This document shows positions 22,336 to 29,910 of a stretch of 30,248 nt of DNA, one piece after another. A program made the translations under genes and the position numbers. The notes below the pieces were generated by a model. The model ran no database searches. It was not told the origin of the DNA and saw only the letters and a program-made list of their open reading frames with translations. Source of the DNA: JBFFSQ01 sp041572275 (GTDB taxonomy: Bacteria > Pseudomonadota > Gammaproteobacteria > SZUA-229); the NCBI GenBank assembly GCA_041572275.1, contig JBFFSQ010000012.1, positions 1 to 30,248 of the forward strand, read 5' to 3'. The first letter of the stretch is position 1, and each line of letters begins with the position of its first letter.

Positions 22336-23914
22336 GAAAAATTTACACTACCGTATTGCAATCGCAATCGGTATTGTTGCGATTGTTATTGGCCTGATCG
22401 CCTCTGTTTTTTCTTATTTCCTGGCTTATAACAAAGAATACAAATATGCCAATCGGGTCATAGATGAACTAGTTGTAGCGATTGGTCAAACAGCATCCAT
22501 TTCTGCATACCTGGATAACCATGAACTTGCCAGTGAAGTTGTTCAGGGTATGACAGCCAGTGAACTCGTGGTAGCAGCGCGGTTAATCTCAAAAACAAAT
22601 TTGAATATTACGGCGGGTGATCAAGACAGACTGGATTCCACGCAGGTCAGGGTATACAGCCTTAAGGCACCATTTGATAACACTCAGTCGGTGGGCACGC
22701 TGAGTATTGCAGCAAACACACAGGCCATAGAACTAAGTGCTAGAGAAACAGCTCTGGTTAATTCTATCTCATTGGCGTCACAGTCAATTGTAATTGGTAT
22801 TTTTGTATTTTTCCTGGCTAATCGTTTACTGACTAATCCAATTACTTCAATAGCTCAACAGCTGGGTCAGATACAACCCGGTACAGATAAACGATTACAA
22901 TGTCCGATCAGTCATGAAGAGGATGAAATTGGCAAATTGACCCAGGACGTTAATTATTTATTGCAGACGACTGAAGACAATTTAAAGTCTGAACGTAAAT
23001 TACGAGAAACAACCGAGAAATTGGAGCGTAAATTCCGTTTACTGTTTGAGAAAGCCAGTGCCGGGATTGTATTGATAGATCACACGAACTGTTTGTCGAC
23101 CTGGAACTCAGCGTTTGAATCCTTAATAAACCCTGTATTGGAATCACATTCGAATATTTCTTTGAGTAGTGATGTGACTGAATTTTTTGAAAATGGCCAA
23201 GAATTTAGAGAATTTCTTAATGAGCTTAGAAAAGGTGATCTTCGTCAAACTGTTTCCTATGAATTGAGATTGAGATTATCATCTCGCGAACAAGAAAAAT
23301 GGGCGCATTGTATGTTTTCAACAATTAGTGATGAGATAGATGAAATTTATATTGAAGGTCTTATTTATGATATCACCGACAGAGTTCAGAGAGAAAAAGG
23401 CACACAATACGAGGCTGACCATGATGCCCTTACTGGACTTTTAAATCGTCGTGCAGGTGAAAAAATATTACATGCCAGTTTAGCAAAAACACTTTCTCAA
23501 GACCGGGTGATTGCACTGTTAATGCTAGACCTTGATAAGTTTAAACCAATAAATGACACATATGGACATGATGCGGGTGATGAAGTGCTGATCACCGTCT
23601 CGAATAGAATTAATCATGTGCTGCGTGAGAATGACGTAGTGATTCGTTGGGGTGGTGACGAGTTCGTCATTGGGTTGATTGTAAAAGAAGATAGCAACCC
23701 AGTGGAAGTTATTGCGAGGAAAATTCTTAGTAGTATTATTGTTCCCATTGAGCTTGATGATGGAAAAGTGTGTGAGGTAGGAGCAAGTATTGGAATCAGT
23801 TTGTGTCCTTATCATGCGAGCAATCTTGAATCACTGATCGAATATGCTGACCAGGCCATGTATAGTGCGAAATATGAAGGACACAATAGTTATAAATTGT
23901 ATAAGGAAGATTAG
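22322..23914 (+). CDS. Membrane diguanylate cyclase (CHASE8-like - HAMP - PAS - GGDEF)
   Basis: A 530-residue inner-membrane enzyme predicted to make cyclic di-GMP from GTP. There is a transmembrane segment at about 12-33. A periplasmic sensor (about 35-148) resembles the CHASE8 domain of YfiN/TpbB (A-Y-L-D-N-H-E-L-A then V-V-A-A). A second transmembrane segment (about 152-170), HAMP (about 170-223), a PAS-like region (about 237-355) and GGDEF (about 365-528) follow. The active site is G-G-D-E-F at 444-448. R-E-N-D at 435-438, five residues upstream, fits the RxxD product-inhibition I-site. No EAL domain is present. The start is a TTG (22322) overlapping the upstream gene by 14 bases; the first in-frame ATG is at codon 77 and would remove the first membrane segment. 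Translation is probably coupled. Confidence 0.88.
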   Translation: MDQIKKNLHYRIAIAIGIVAIVIGLIASVFSYFLAYNKEYKYANRVIDELVVAIGQTASISAYLDNHELASEVVQGMTASELVVAARLISKTNLNITAGDQDRLDSTQVRVYSLKAPFDNTQSVGTLSIAANTQAIELSARETALVNSISLASQSIVIGIFVFFLANRLLTNPITSIAQQLGQIQPGTDKRLQCPISHEEDEIGKLTQDVNYLLQTTEDNLKSERKLRETTEKLERKFRLLFEKASAGIVLIDHTNCLSTWNSAFESLINPVLESHSNISLSSDVTEFFENGQEFREFLNELRKGDLRQTVSYELRLRLSSREQEKWAHCMFSTISDEIDEIYIEGLIYDITDRVQREKGTQYEADHDALTGLLNRRAGEKILHASLAKTLSQDRVIALLMLDLDKFKPINDTYGHDAGDEVLITVSNRINHVLRENDVVIRWGGDEFVIGLIVKEDSNPVEVIARKILSSIIVPIELDDGKVCEVGASIGISLCPYHASNLESLIEYADQAMYSAKYEGHNSYKLYKED

Positions 23915-24246
23915 CTAGGTCATTCTACTTCTTTTTAGTTAGGTCAGTTTAAAAACAGCTACAACTATAAACGAGTCATTTGTAGTATATGTTATTCCTA
24001 ACTCATTAAATAAACCTATTGCTATAGGAAAGATTTTCCTAGGCGTCAACATAGATATCAATACCGGTAGAATCCGGTTTTACCAATCACTGAATTACAT
24101 AAATACATTATTATTTAATTAAATTATTAATAGAAAATAACTATCAATTAATTAAAGATTTTTAATTAGCTATTTTAATCAAGAAGCCTAGAATATTTTC
24201 TGCAGTATTTATTTATTGATCTAATCAAAATGACTGGAGGAATACA
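23915..24246. other. 332-base AT-rich gap upstream of rubrerythrin
   Basis: No open frame or RNA gene is recognised. It holds overlapping small hairpins: CCTAT/ATAGG (24015-24028), TAGGAAA/TTTCCTA (24025-24041), and ACCGG/CCGGT followed by T (24063-24081), the last being a weak terminator candidate for the cyclase operon. A very AT-rich region with TAATTAAA/TTTAATTA (24149-24168) follows and is a possible promoter or operator zone. I could not assign a specific -35/-10 pair. Confidence 0.5.
24063..24081 (+). terminator. Weak rho-independent terminator after the diguanylate cyclase
   Basis: ACCGG and CCGGT form a five-base stem around TAGAAT, followed by TTT. The stem is short and the T-run brief, so efficiency would be low at best. 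Confidence 0.35.
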
Positions 24247-24663
24247 ATGGAACTTAAAGGCAGTAATACTGAGCAAAACCTGAAAGACGCATTTGCCGGT
24301 GAGTCTCAAGCCAACCGCCGTTACCTGTACTTTGCCAACAAAGCTGATGTCGAAGGGTATGCAGATGTTGCCGCATTATTTCGTTCAACAGCAGAAGGTG
24401 AAACTGGCCATGCCCATGGGCATCTGGAATACCTTGAGCAATGCGGTGACCCAGCGACTGGCATGCCATTTGGCGGTACAGCCGATAATTTGAAATCAGC
24501 CGTTGCAGGTGAAACACACGAATATACCGATATGTATCCAGGTATGGCTAAAACAGCACGTGATGAAGGCTTCGATGAAGTTGCCGATTGGTTTGAAACG
24601 CTGGCAAAAGCAGAGCGATCACATGCCAATCGTTATCAGAAAGCACTGAACGAAATGGACTAA
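24247..24663 (+). CDS. Rubrerythrin lacking the rubredoxin domain
   Basis: A 138-residue ferritin-like diiron protein. Iron ligands are visible: E19 in A-G-E-S-Q-A-N, E52-x-x-H55, E89 with E92 in A-G-E-T-H-E-Y, and E123-x-x-H126. The C-terminal rubredoxin [Fe(SCys)4] domain of classical rubrerythrin is absent, as the protein has only one Cys. An external electron donor is therefore needed, and the adjacent Fe-S protein is an obvious candidate by inference. Rubrerythrins reduce hydrogen peroxide in low-oxygen physiology. GGAGG is 6 bases before the ATG. A hairpin follows the stop and the Fe-S protein gene starts 73 bases downstream. Confidence 0.92.
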   Translation: MELKGSNTEQNLKDAFAGESQANRRYLYFANKADVEGYADVAALFRSTAEGETGHAHGHLEYLEQCGDPATGMPFGGTADNLKSAVAGETHEYTDMYPGMAKTARDEGFDEVADWFETLAKAERSHANRYQKALNEMD

Positions 24664-24673
24664 AGCTGTACAT

Positions 24674-24703
24674 ACTTCGGTCATCAGTTGATGACCGAAG
24701 TTG
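24674..24703 (+). terminator. Hairpin after rubrerythrin, possible attenuating terminator
   Basis: ACTTCGGTCATCA (24674-24686) and TGATGACCGAAGT (24689-24701) are perfectly complementary over 13 bases with almost no loop. The following sequence has few T, so it may act as a partial terminator or as an RNA-stabilising 3' end that gives rubrerythrin more transcript than the two downstream genes. Confidence 0.6.
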
Positions 24704-24736
24704 TTCTGAAAATGAATAAAAATAAGGGGTAGGGCA

Positions 24737-26071
24737 ATGGCGAATGTAACGCGTGAAGGTAACCTGGAAGCACCCACTCGACACCCACTGGACTGGAAAA
24801 GTGATGATTTCTATGATGAAGCTTCGTTGTATGAAGAGCTGGAGCGAGTGTTTGATATCTGTCATGGCTGTCGACGTTGTGTCAGTTTATGCCAGTCGTT
24901 CCCCACACTGTTTGATCTCATCGATGAATCAGAGACTTTTGAAGTAGATGGAGTTGATAAAGCAGATTATATGAAGGTGGTCGATCACTGTTATCTGTGT
25001 GATCTGTGTTATATGACCAAATGTCCGTATGTACCTCCCCATGAATGGAATCTTGATTTTCCTCACCTGATGTTGAGAGCGAAGGCTTATAAATTTAAGC
25101 AGGGTGATGTAAAAACCCGTGATCGAATTTTAACCAGTACTGATACAGTAGGTAATCTGGCTGGAATACCTGTTGTGTCGGGTATTGTAAATACAGTAAA
25201 TAAGATAGGGCCGGTACGTAAGGTGCTTGAATCTGTGCTGGGTGTGCATAGCAAAGCTAAGCTGCCTGAATACCATAGTAATTCATTGCGTAAACGCCTG
25301 AAAAATCATAGCAGTGATGTAGTTGCAGAAGCAGCAGGAGTCACCCGGGGTAAAGTTGCACTGTTTACCACTTGTTACATGAATCGAAATGAACCATATA
25401 TTGGTGACGATTTTGTTGCTGTTTTTGAACATAATCAGATTGAAGTAACTACGCCAGTTGTTGAAAAATGTTGCGGCATGCCAAAACTGGAATTGGGTGA
25501 CTTTGAATCAGTTGAAAAAGCAAAAAATGTAAATATTCCAGAGTTAGTTCGTTTAGTTGATGAAGGCTATGATCTTACAGCGTTAATTCCATCCTGTGTG
25601 TTGATGTTTAAACAGGAGTTACCGTTGATGTATCCAGATGATGCCGATGTTCAAAAAGTGAAAAATGCTTTTTATGATCCATTTGAATATCTTATGTTGC
25701 GCCAGAAAGAAGGCAAGATGAATACTGAGTTTAAGCATGCGCTGGGGAAGGTTGCCTATCATGCAGCATGTCATCAACGAGTTCAGAACATAGGGCCAAA
25801 AACGAAAGAAACATTGTCTCTAATTCCAGATACTGAGGTAGAAATTATCGAGCGTTGCTCCGGTCATGATGGAACTTACGCAGTGAAAAAAGAATTTCAT
25901 GAGGCGGCAATGAAAATTGTGCGCCCTGTAGTCAGTCGAGTAGAGAAAGCCGAAGCTGATCATTATGGTAGTGACTGTGCCATGGCCGGGCATCATATTG
26001 AGAATGGCCTGGGGACGGATGAACAGCCTGAACATCCGATTAGTTTGCTGCGAAAAGCATATGGCATTTAA
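24737..26071 (+). CDS. CCG-domain Fe-S oxidoreductase (heterodisulfide reductase/GlpC-like)
   Basis: A 444-residue soluble protein. The first [4Fe-4S] site is C42-x2-C45-x2-C48-x3-C52 and the second C85-x2-C88-x2-C91-x4-C96. Two cysteine-rich CCG-type domains follow. The first has C213 and C245-C246-G. The second has C345 and C374-S-G, with Ser replacing the second Cys; I recall this in relatives, so it need not be a defect. The pattern is that of the GlpC/HdrB-type electron-transfer subunits. The typical flavin dehydrogenase partner is absent. Its position between rubrerythrin and DUF3501 suggests a redox or peroxide-defence complex. The substrate is unknown. GGGG-type ribosome-binding sequence precedes the ATG at 24737. 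Confidence 0.87.
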   Translation: MANVTREGNLEAPTRHPLDWKSDDFYDEASLYEELERVFDICHGCRRCVSLCQSFPTLFDLIDESETFEVDGVDKADYMKVVDHCYLCDLCYMTKCPYVPPHEWNLDFPHLMLRAKAYKFKQGDVKTRDRILTSTDTVGNLAGIPVVSGIVNTVNKIGPVRKVLESVLGVHSKAKLPEYHSNSLRKRLKNHSSDVVAEAAGVTRGKVALFTTCYMNRNEPYIGDDFVAVFEHNQIEVTTPVVEKCCGMPKLELGDFESVEKAKNVNIPELVRLVDEGYDLTALIPSCVLMFKQELPLMYPDDADVQKVKNAFYDPFEYLMLRQKEGKMNTEFKHALGKVAYHAACHQRVQNIGPKTKETLSLIPDTEVEIIERCSGHDGTYAVKKEFHEAAMKIVRPVVSRVEKAEADHYGSDCAMAGHHIENGLGTDEQPEHPISLLRKAYGI

Positions 26072-26094
26072 GGACAATTTGAGGATATCTTTCA

Positions 26095-26679
26095 ATGAGT
26101 AAATTAAGCCGTGACGATCTTTACAGCCTGGAAAAGTATGCAGAAGTTCGCAACGATTTTCGTCAGAAGGTAATGGATCATAAGAAAAACCGACGGGTAA
26201 CGATTGGGGATCATGCCGCTTTATATTTTGAAGATGCTATGACTATGCAATATCAGGTTCAGGAAATGTTGCGAATCGAGCGTATTTTTGAAGCTGACGG
26301 TATCCAGGAAGAGCTCGATGTGTATAACCCTTTAGTTCCTGATGGTAACAACTGGAAAGCGACCTTCATGATTGAATATGATGATGTGGAAGAGCGTAAA
26401 CGGGCACTGGCAAAAATGATAGGTATTGAAAAATCTATCTGGGTCAAAGTGGATGACTGTGATCCTGTGAATCCGATCGCTAACGAGGATCTGGATCGGG
26501 AAACGGAAGACAAAACATCATCGGTCCATTTCTTACGTTTTGAGTTAACGCCTGAAATGGTTGAAAAAGCCAAAGCAGGTGCAAATATTGCTATGGGTAT
26601 AGACCATCCCGCTTACCAACATTCAGTTGATAGTATTGCAGATAATATTCGGCAGTCACTGGTTGCCGATTTGGATTGA
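26095..26679 (+). CDS. DUF3501 family protein
   Basis: A 194-residue soluble acidic protein with no signal peptide. The segments H-K-K-N-R-R-V (29-35), Y-Q-V-Q-E-M-L-R-I-E-R-I-F-E (53-66), E-L-D-V-Y-N-P-L-V-P-D-G (73-84) and V-H-F-L-R-F-E-L (144-151) match the uncharacterised DUF3501 family as I know it. Members commonly sit next to rubrerythrin and a CCG-type Fe-S protein, exactly as here, so they probably form one functional unit. The biochemical role is unknown. The gene starts 23 bases after the Fe-S protein gene, consistent with a single transcript. Confidence 0.85.
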   Translation: MSKLSRDDLYSLEKYAEVRNDFRQKVMDHKKNRRVTIGDHAALYFEDAMTMQYQVQEMLRIERIFEADGIQEELDVYNPLVPDGNNWKATFMIEYDDVEERKRALAKMIGIEKSIWVKVDDCDPVNPIANEDLDRETEDKTSSVHFLRFELTPEMVEKAKAGANIAMGIDHPAYQHSVDSIADNIRQSLVADLD

Positions 26680-26709
26680 GACAGCCAGAAGACTGTACCA
26701 CGGGATTTT

Positions 26710-26739
26710 TTGCTAAATCAGGTCGATTTAAGGGATAAT
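26710..26739 (+). promoter_or_regulatory. Probable sigma70 promoter for mnmG
   Basis: TTGCTA at 26710-26715 and GATAAT at 26734-26739 are 18 bases apart (4/6 and 5/6 matches to consensus). Transcription would start near 26746, about 25 bases before the mnmG ATG. This lets mnmG be expressed independently of the rubrerythrin cluster. Confidence 0.5.
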
Positions 26740-26770
26740 ATCGGTTTCCTCTAGAAGAATCTTGTGCCCC

Positions 26771-28651
26771 ATGTTTTACACAGATGAATATGATGTCATT
26801 GTCATTGGCGGTGGTCATGCCGGGACTGAAGCGGCATTGGCGGCTGCGCGTATGGGATCAAAAACGCTGCTGTTGACACATAATATTGAAACCCTTGGGC
26901 AGATGAGCTGTAATCCGGCCATCGGTGGCATCGGTAAGGGGCATCTGGTTAAGGAAATTGATGCCATGGGTGGCGTTATGGCAAAAGCTGCCGACCGAGG
27001 TGGCATTCAGTTTCGTATTCTTAATCGGAGAAAGGGACCTGCAGTAAGGGCTACACGAGCCCAGGCAGATCGCCAGTTATACCGTATGGCGATTCGTACG
27101 ACTCTGGAAAACCAGCCCAACTTATCGATTTTCCAGCAGGCGGTAGATGATTTGATTATTGAAAATGATCAGGTCACAGGTGTCATTACCCAGATGGGGC
27201 TAAAGTTCAGAACCCGCACGGTGGTGCTGACAGTGGGTACGTTTCTAGGTGGATTGATCCACATTGGTGAAAGTCAGCACTCGGGAGGTCGAGCCGGTGA
27301 TCCACCTTCACTGTCATTGGCCCGGCGTCTCCGAGAACTTCCTTTGCGGGTGAATCGATTAAAGACCGGAACGCCGCCGCGCATCGATACCCGTTCGATA
27401 GATTACTCTGGACTACAGGAACAGCCAGGTGATGAGCCGACCCCGGTTTTTTCATTTAGTGGCTCCGTTGCAGACCATCCACAGCAGGTGAGCTGTCACA
27501 TCACTCACACCAATTCGCGTACCCATGAAATTATCCATGGCGGCCTGGATCGTTCGCCCATGTATTCAGGGGTGATTGAGGGTATTGGTCCACGTTACTG
27601 TCCATCGATCGAAGATAAGATAGTGCGATTTGCGGATAAAGAGTCACACCAGATCTTTATTGAGCCCGAGGGGCTGAACAGTTTTGAAATTTATCCCAAT
27701 GGTATTTCTACCAGTTTGCCATTTGATGTGCAATTTGAGCTGGTACGGTCGATTAAGGGTTTTGAAAATGCATTCATTACACGGCCAGGGTATGCCATCG
27801 AATATGATTTCTTCGATCCACGAGACCTGAAATCATCACTCGAAACCCAGTATATTAAAGGCTTGTTTTTTGCTGGCCAGATCAACGGCACCACAGGTTA
27901 TGAAGAAGCGGCAGCCCAGGGATTACTGGCAGCGATCAACGCCAGTCGACAGGTACAGGAAAAAGAAGCCTGGACTCCAAGACGTGATCAGGCCTATATC
28001 GGTGTACTGGTTGATGATCTGATTACCAGTGGCACAGCGGAACCTTATCGCATGTTTACCAGCCGGGCAGAGTACCGTCTGATTTTGCGTGAGGATAATG
28101 CAGATCTCAGGCTTTCTGAACAGGCGCATGAAATGGGACTTCTGGACGATGTGCAGTGGCGCGCTTTCAGTGAAAAACGTGATGCGATTGAGCAAGAGCA
28201 ACAACGTTTGCGCAATATCTGGGTGCAACCACAGTCAGCCCAGGCAAAAGCACTGGAACAATATCTGGAAAAACCCATGATTCGGGAAAATCGTTGCGTT
28301 GATATGCTGCGGCGGCCCGAAATGGATTATGAGAAATTGATGTCTATCGATGGCCTTGGACCCGCTGTAACAGACCCGGTAGTCGCTGAACAGGTGGAAA
28401 TTCAAGCCAAGTATGAGGGTTATCTCAACCGGCAGAAGGAAGAAATCGAAAAAGCCCGTCGCTATGAAGAGCGTTCGATTCCCAGTGATATGGATTATGC
28501 TGATGTCCAGGGTCTGTCTAATGAAGTTCGGCAGAAATTAATCGATCATCGGCCCGAAACCCTTGGACAGGCCGGGCGTATCTCTGGAGTCACCCCTGCG
28601 GCGGTTTCATTGCTCTTGGTACATCTGAAGAAACGGCGTTTAGCATCCTGA
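26771..28651 (+). CDS. mnmG: tRNA uridine-5-carboxymethylaminomethyl modification enzyme MnmG (GidA)
   Basis: A 626-residue FAD protein that partners MnmE in modifying U34 of tRNAs. The dinucleotide-binding motif G-G-G-H-A-G-T-E-A-A is at 13-22. S-C-N-P-A-I-G-G-I-G-K-G-H and the catalytic-Cys region R-Y-C-P-S-I-E-D-K are present, as is G-T-T-G-Y-E-E-A-A-A-Q-G near 378-389. Length is normal. The ATG at 26771 is preferred to a TTG three codons upstream, whose extra M-C-P does not match the family. It lies downstream of DUF3501 behind its own probable promoter, not beside mnmE. Confidence 0.97.
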   Translation: MFYTDEYDVIVIGGGHAGTEAALAAARMGSKTLLLTHNIETLGQMSCNPAIGGIGKGHLVKEIDAMGGVMAKAADRGGIQFRILNRRKGPAVRATRAQADRQLYRMAIRTTLENQPNLSIFQQAVDDLIIENDQVTGVITQMGLKFRTRTVVLTVGTFLGGLIHIGESQHSGGRAGDPPSLSLARRLRELPLRVNRLKTGTPPRIDTRSIDYSGLQEQPGDEPTPVFSFSGSVADHPQQVSCHITHTNSRTHEIIHGGLDRSPMYSGVIEGIGPRYCPSIEDKIVRFADKESHQIFIEPEGLNSFEIYPNGISTSLPFDVQFELVRSIKGFENAFITRPGYAIEYDFFDPRDLKSSLETQYIKGLFFAGQINGTTGYEEAAAQGLLAAINASRQVQEKEAWTPRRDQAYIGVLVDDLITSGTAEPYRMFTSRAEYRLILREDNADLRLSEQAHEMGLLDDVQWRAFSEKRDAIEQEQQRLRNIWVQPQSAQAKALEQYLEKPMIRENRCVDMLRRPEMDYEKLMSIDGLGPAVTDPVVAEQVEIQAKYEGYLNRQKEEIEKARRYEERSIPSDMDYADVQGLSNEVRQKLIDHRPETLGQAGRISGVTPAAVSLLLVHLKKRRLAS

Positions 28652-28754
28652 TGCTGAGGCATTGGCTGAATCACGTTAGATATGGAATAAATGAGCCACT
28701 TATACAGTCTATTTAGAGGCCTCAAGTATTTCTCCCCCACCAAAAAGGATAAAG

Positions 28755-29213
28755 ATGATGCGTAAAAGCCTATTAATAATTGTAATCGGACTGAGTGTAT
28801 TGAGCAGTAACCTGGTATTGGCAGCTGATAACTACATAAGCAAGAAAAGCCCATATTCAGTAACCAAAACACTCGATCGTCTGGAAAATATCGTGAAAAG
28901 TAAAGGGATCACGGTTTTTACACGGGTTGATCACAGTGCCGGTGCCAGGCGTGTGGGTCAGTCGATGGCTGATACCCAGTTGTTGATATTTGGTAACCCT
29001 AAAATGGGCACACCCTTGATGAATGAGCAAATTATGATGGGACTTGATCTGCCGATGAAGGCACTGGCCTGGACAGATAGCCGTGGACAGGTCTGGTTGA
29101 GTTATCTGAAACCGCAGGTGTTGCAGCAGCGCCATGGTCTAGCTAATACAGCTATAATTAACAAAATGTCTGGTGCGCTCAATGCCATGACCAGTAAAGC
29201 CGTGGAAAATTAA
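28755..29213 (+). CDS. Secreted DUF302 protein
   Basis: A 152-residue protein with a signal peptide (about 1-24, ending L-A-A) and one DUF302 domain. Typical elements are G-I-T-V-F-T-R-V-D-H-S-A-G-A, L-L-I-F-G-N-P-K-M-G-T-P-L-M and D-L-P-M-K-A-L-A-W, the last two strongly conserved in the family. DUF302 has no firmly established function. AAGGA precedes tandem ATGs at 28755 and 28758, and either may be used. The gene sits between mnmG and rsmG, which are usually adjacent, and ends 6 bases before rsmG, so the two are probably co-transcribed. It is likely an accessory insertion into the conserved block. Confidence 0.87.
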   Translation: MMRKSLLIIVIGLSVLSSNLVLAADNYISKKSPYSVTKTLDRLENIVKSKGITVFTRVDHSAGARRVGQSMADTQLLIFGNPKMGTPLMNEQIMMGLDLPMKALAWTDSRGQVWLSYLKPQVLQQRHGLANTAIINKMSGALNAMTSKAVEN

Positions 29214-29219
29214 ATATTT

Positions 29220-29843
29220 GTGGATCTTGAACGACGTTTAAAACAGGGACTGGAGCTGATGGGGTTAGATATTCCCGATCAGACCCAGTCAGCCCTGCTT
29301 GCCTATATAGCCTTAATGCAGAAATGGAACAAGGCCTATAATCTAACGGCTATTCGTGACCCCGATCAGATGGTGATACGACATATTCTGGATAGCCTGA
29401 GTATTCTCCCCTATATCGATCGGTTCCCAGTACTGGATGTAGGTACTGGGGCGGGTTTGCCTGGTATACCCCTGGCTTTGTGTCGGCCAGATGAAAAATT
29501 TGTGCTACTGGATAGCAATGGTAAAAAGACCCGCTTTTTAACCCAGGTTAAAATCGAGTTAGGTATTGAAAACATTGAAGTTATTCATAGCCGGGTTGAG
29601 GATTACAGGCCTGGAACTGGCTTTGAAATTATTACCTGTCGAGCATTTGCTGCATTAAATACTATATTGGAACGGACACAACATCTGTTAACATCAACAA
29701 CCCGTATAATGGCAATGAAAGGAAAGGAAGAAATTCCAGACCTGCCAGACGGTTTTGTACAGATTGACAGTCATGAGCTAGAGGTAGCTTGGCTGGACGA
29801 AGAACGTCGACTCCTGGAAATTAAACCGGTAGATAACAGTTGA
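29220..29843 (+). CDS. rsmG: 16S rRNA (guanine527-N7)-methyltransferase RsmG (GidB)
   Basis: A 207-residue SAM-dependent methyltransferase that modifies G527 of 16S rRNA. The SAM-binding motif V-L-D-V-G-T-G-A-G-L-P-G is at 71-82. The N-terminal K-W-N-K-A-Y-N-L-T (35-43), R-H-I-L-D-S (54-59) and S-R-A/C-R-A-F-A region match the family. The start is GTG at 29220, giving a normal-length N terminus; the next in-frame ATG (codon 14) would truncate the first helix. The ribosome-binding site is weak, so translation may depend on the DUF302 gene ending 6 bases earlier. parA follows after 67 bases. Confidence 0.96.
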   Translation: MDLERRLKQGLELMGLDIPDQTQSALLAYIALMQKWNKAYNLTAIRDPDQMVIRHILDSLSILPYIDRFPVLDVGTGAGLPGIPLALCRPDEKFVLLDSNGKKTRFLTQVKIELGIENIEVIHSRVEDYRPGTGFEIITCRAFAALNTILERTQHLLTSTTRIMAMKGKEEIPDLPDGFVQIDSHELEVAWLDEERRLLEIKPVDNS

Positions 29844-29910
29844 ACGTTCATTTATATACATTGTTATAACAACCACACAGAATAGCCCAGGAATTCAGGT
29901 CAATTAGCTT

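Noticed and set aside
22550..23914. ATG at codon 77 of the cyclase gene as the true start
   Set aside because: It would remove the first transmembrane segment and much of the periplasmic sensor; the TTG at 22322 keeps a complete CHASE8-like architecture.
24551..24562. CACGTG in the rubrerythrin gene as a third parS
   Set aside because: The flanks do not form the TGTTCC/GGAACA palindrome; only the six-base core is shared.
24321..24629. Open frame of 102 codons on the minus strand within rubrerythrin
   Set aside because: It lies wholly opposite a clear rubrerythrin gene and its translation has no recognisable domain. It reflects codon bias of the real gene.
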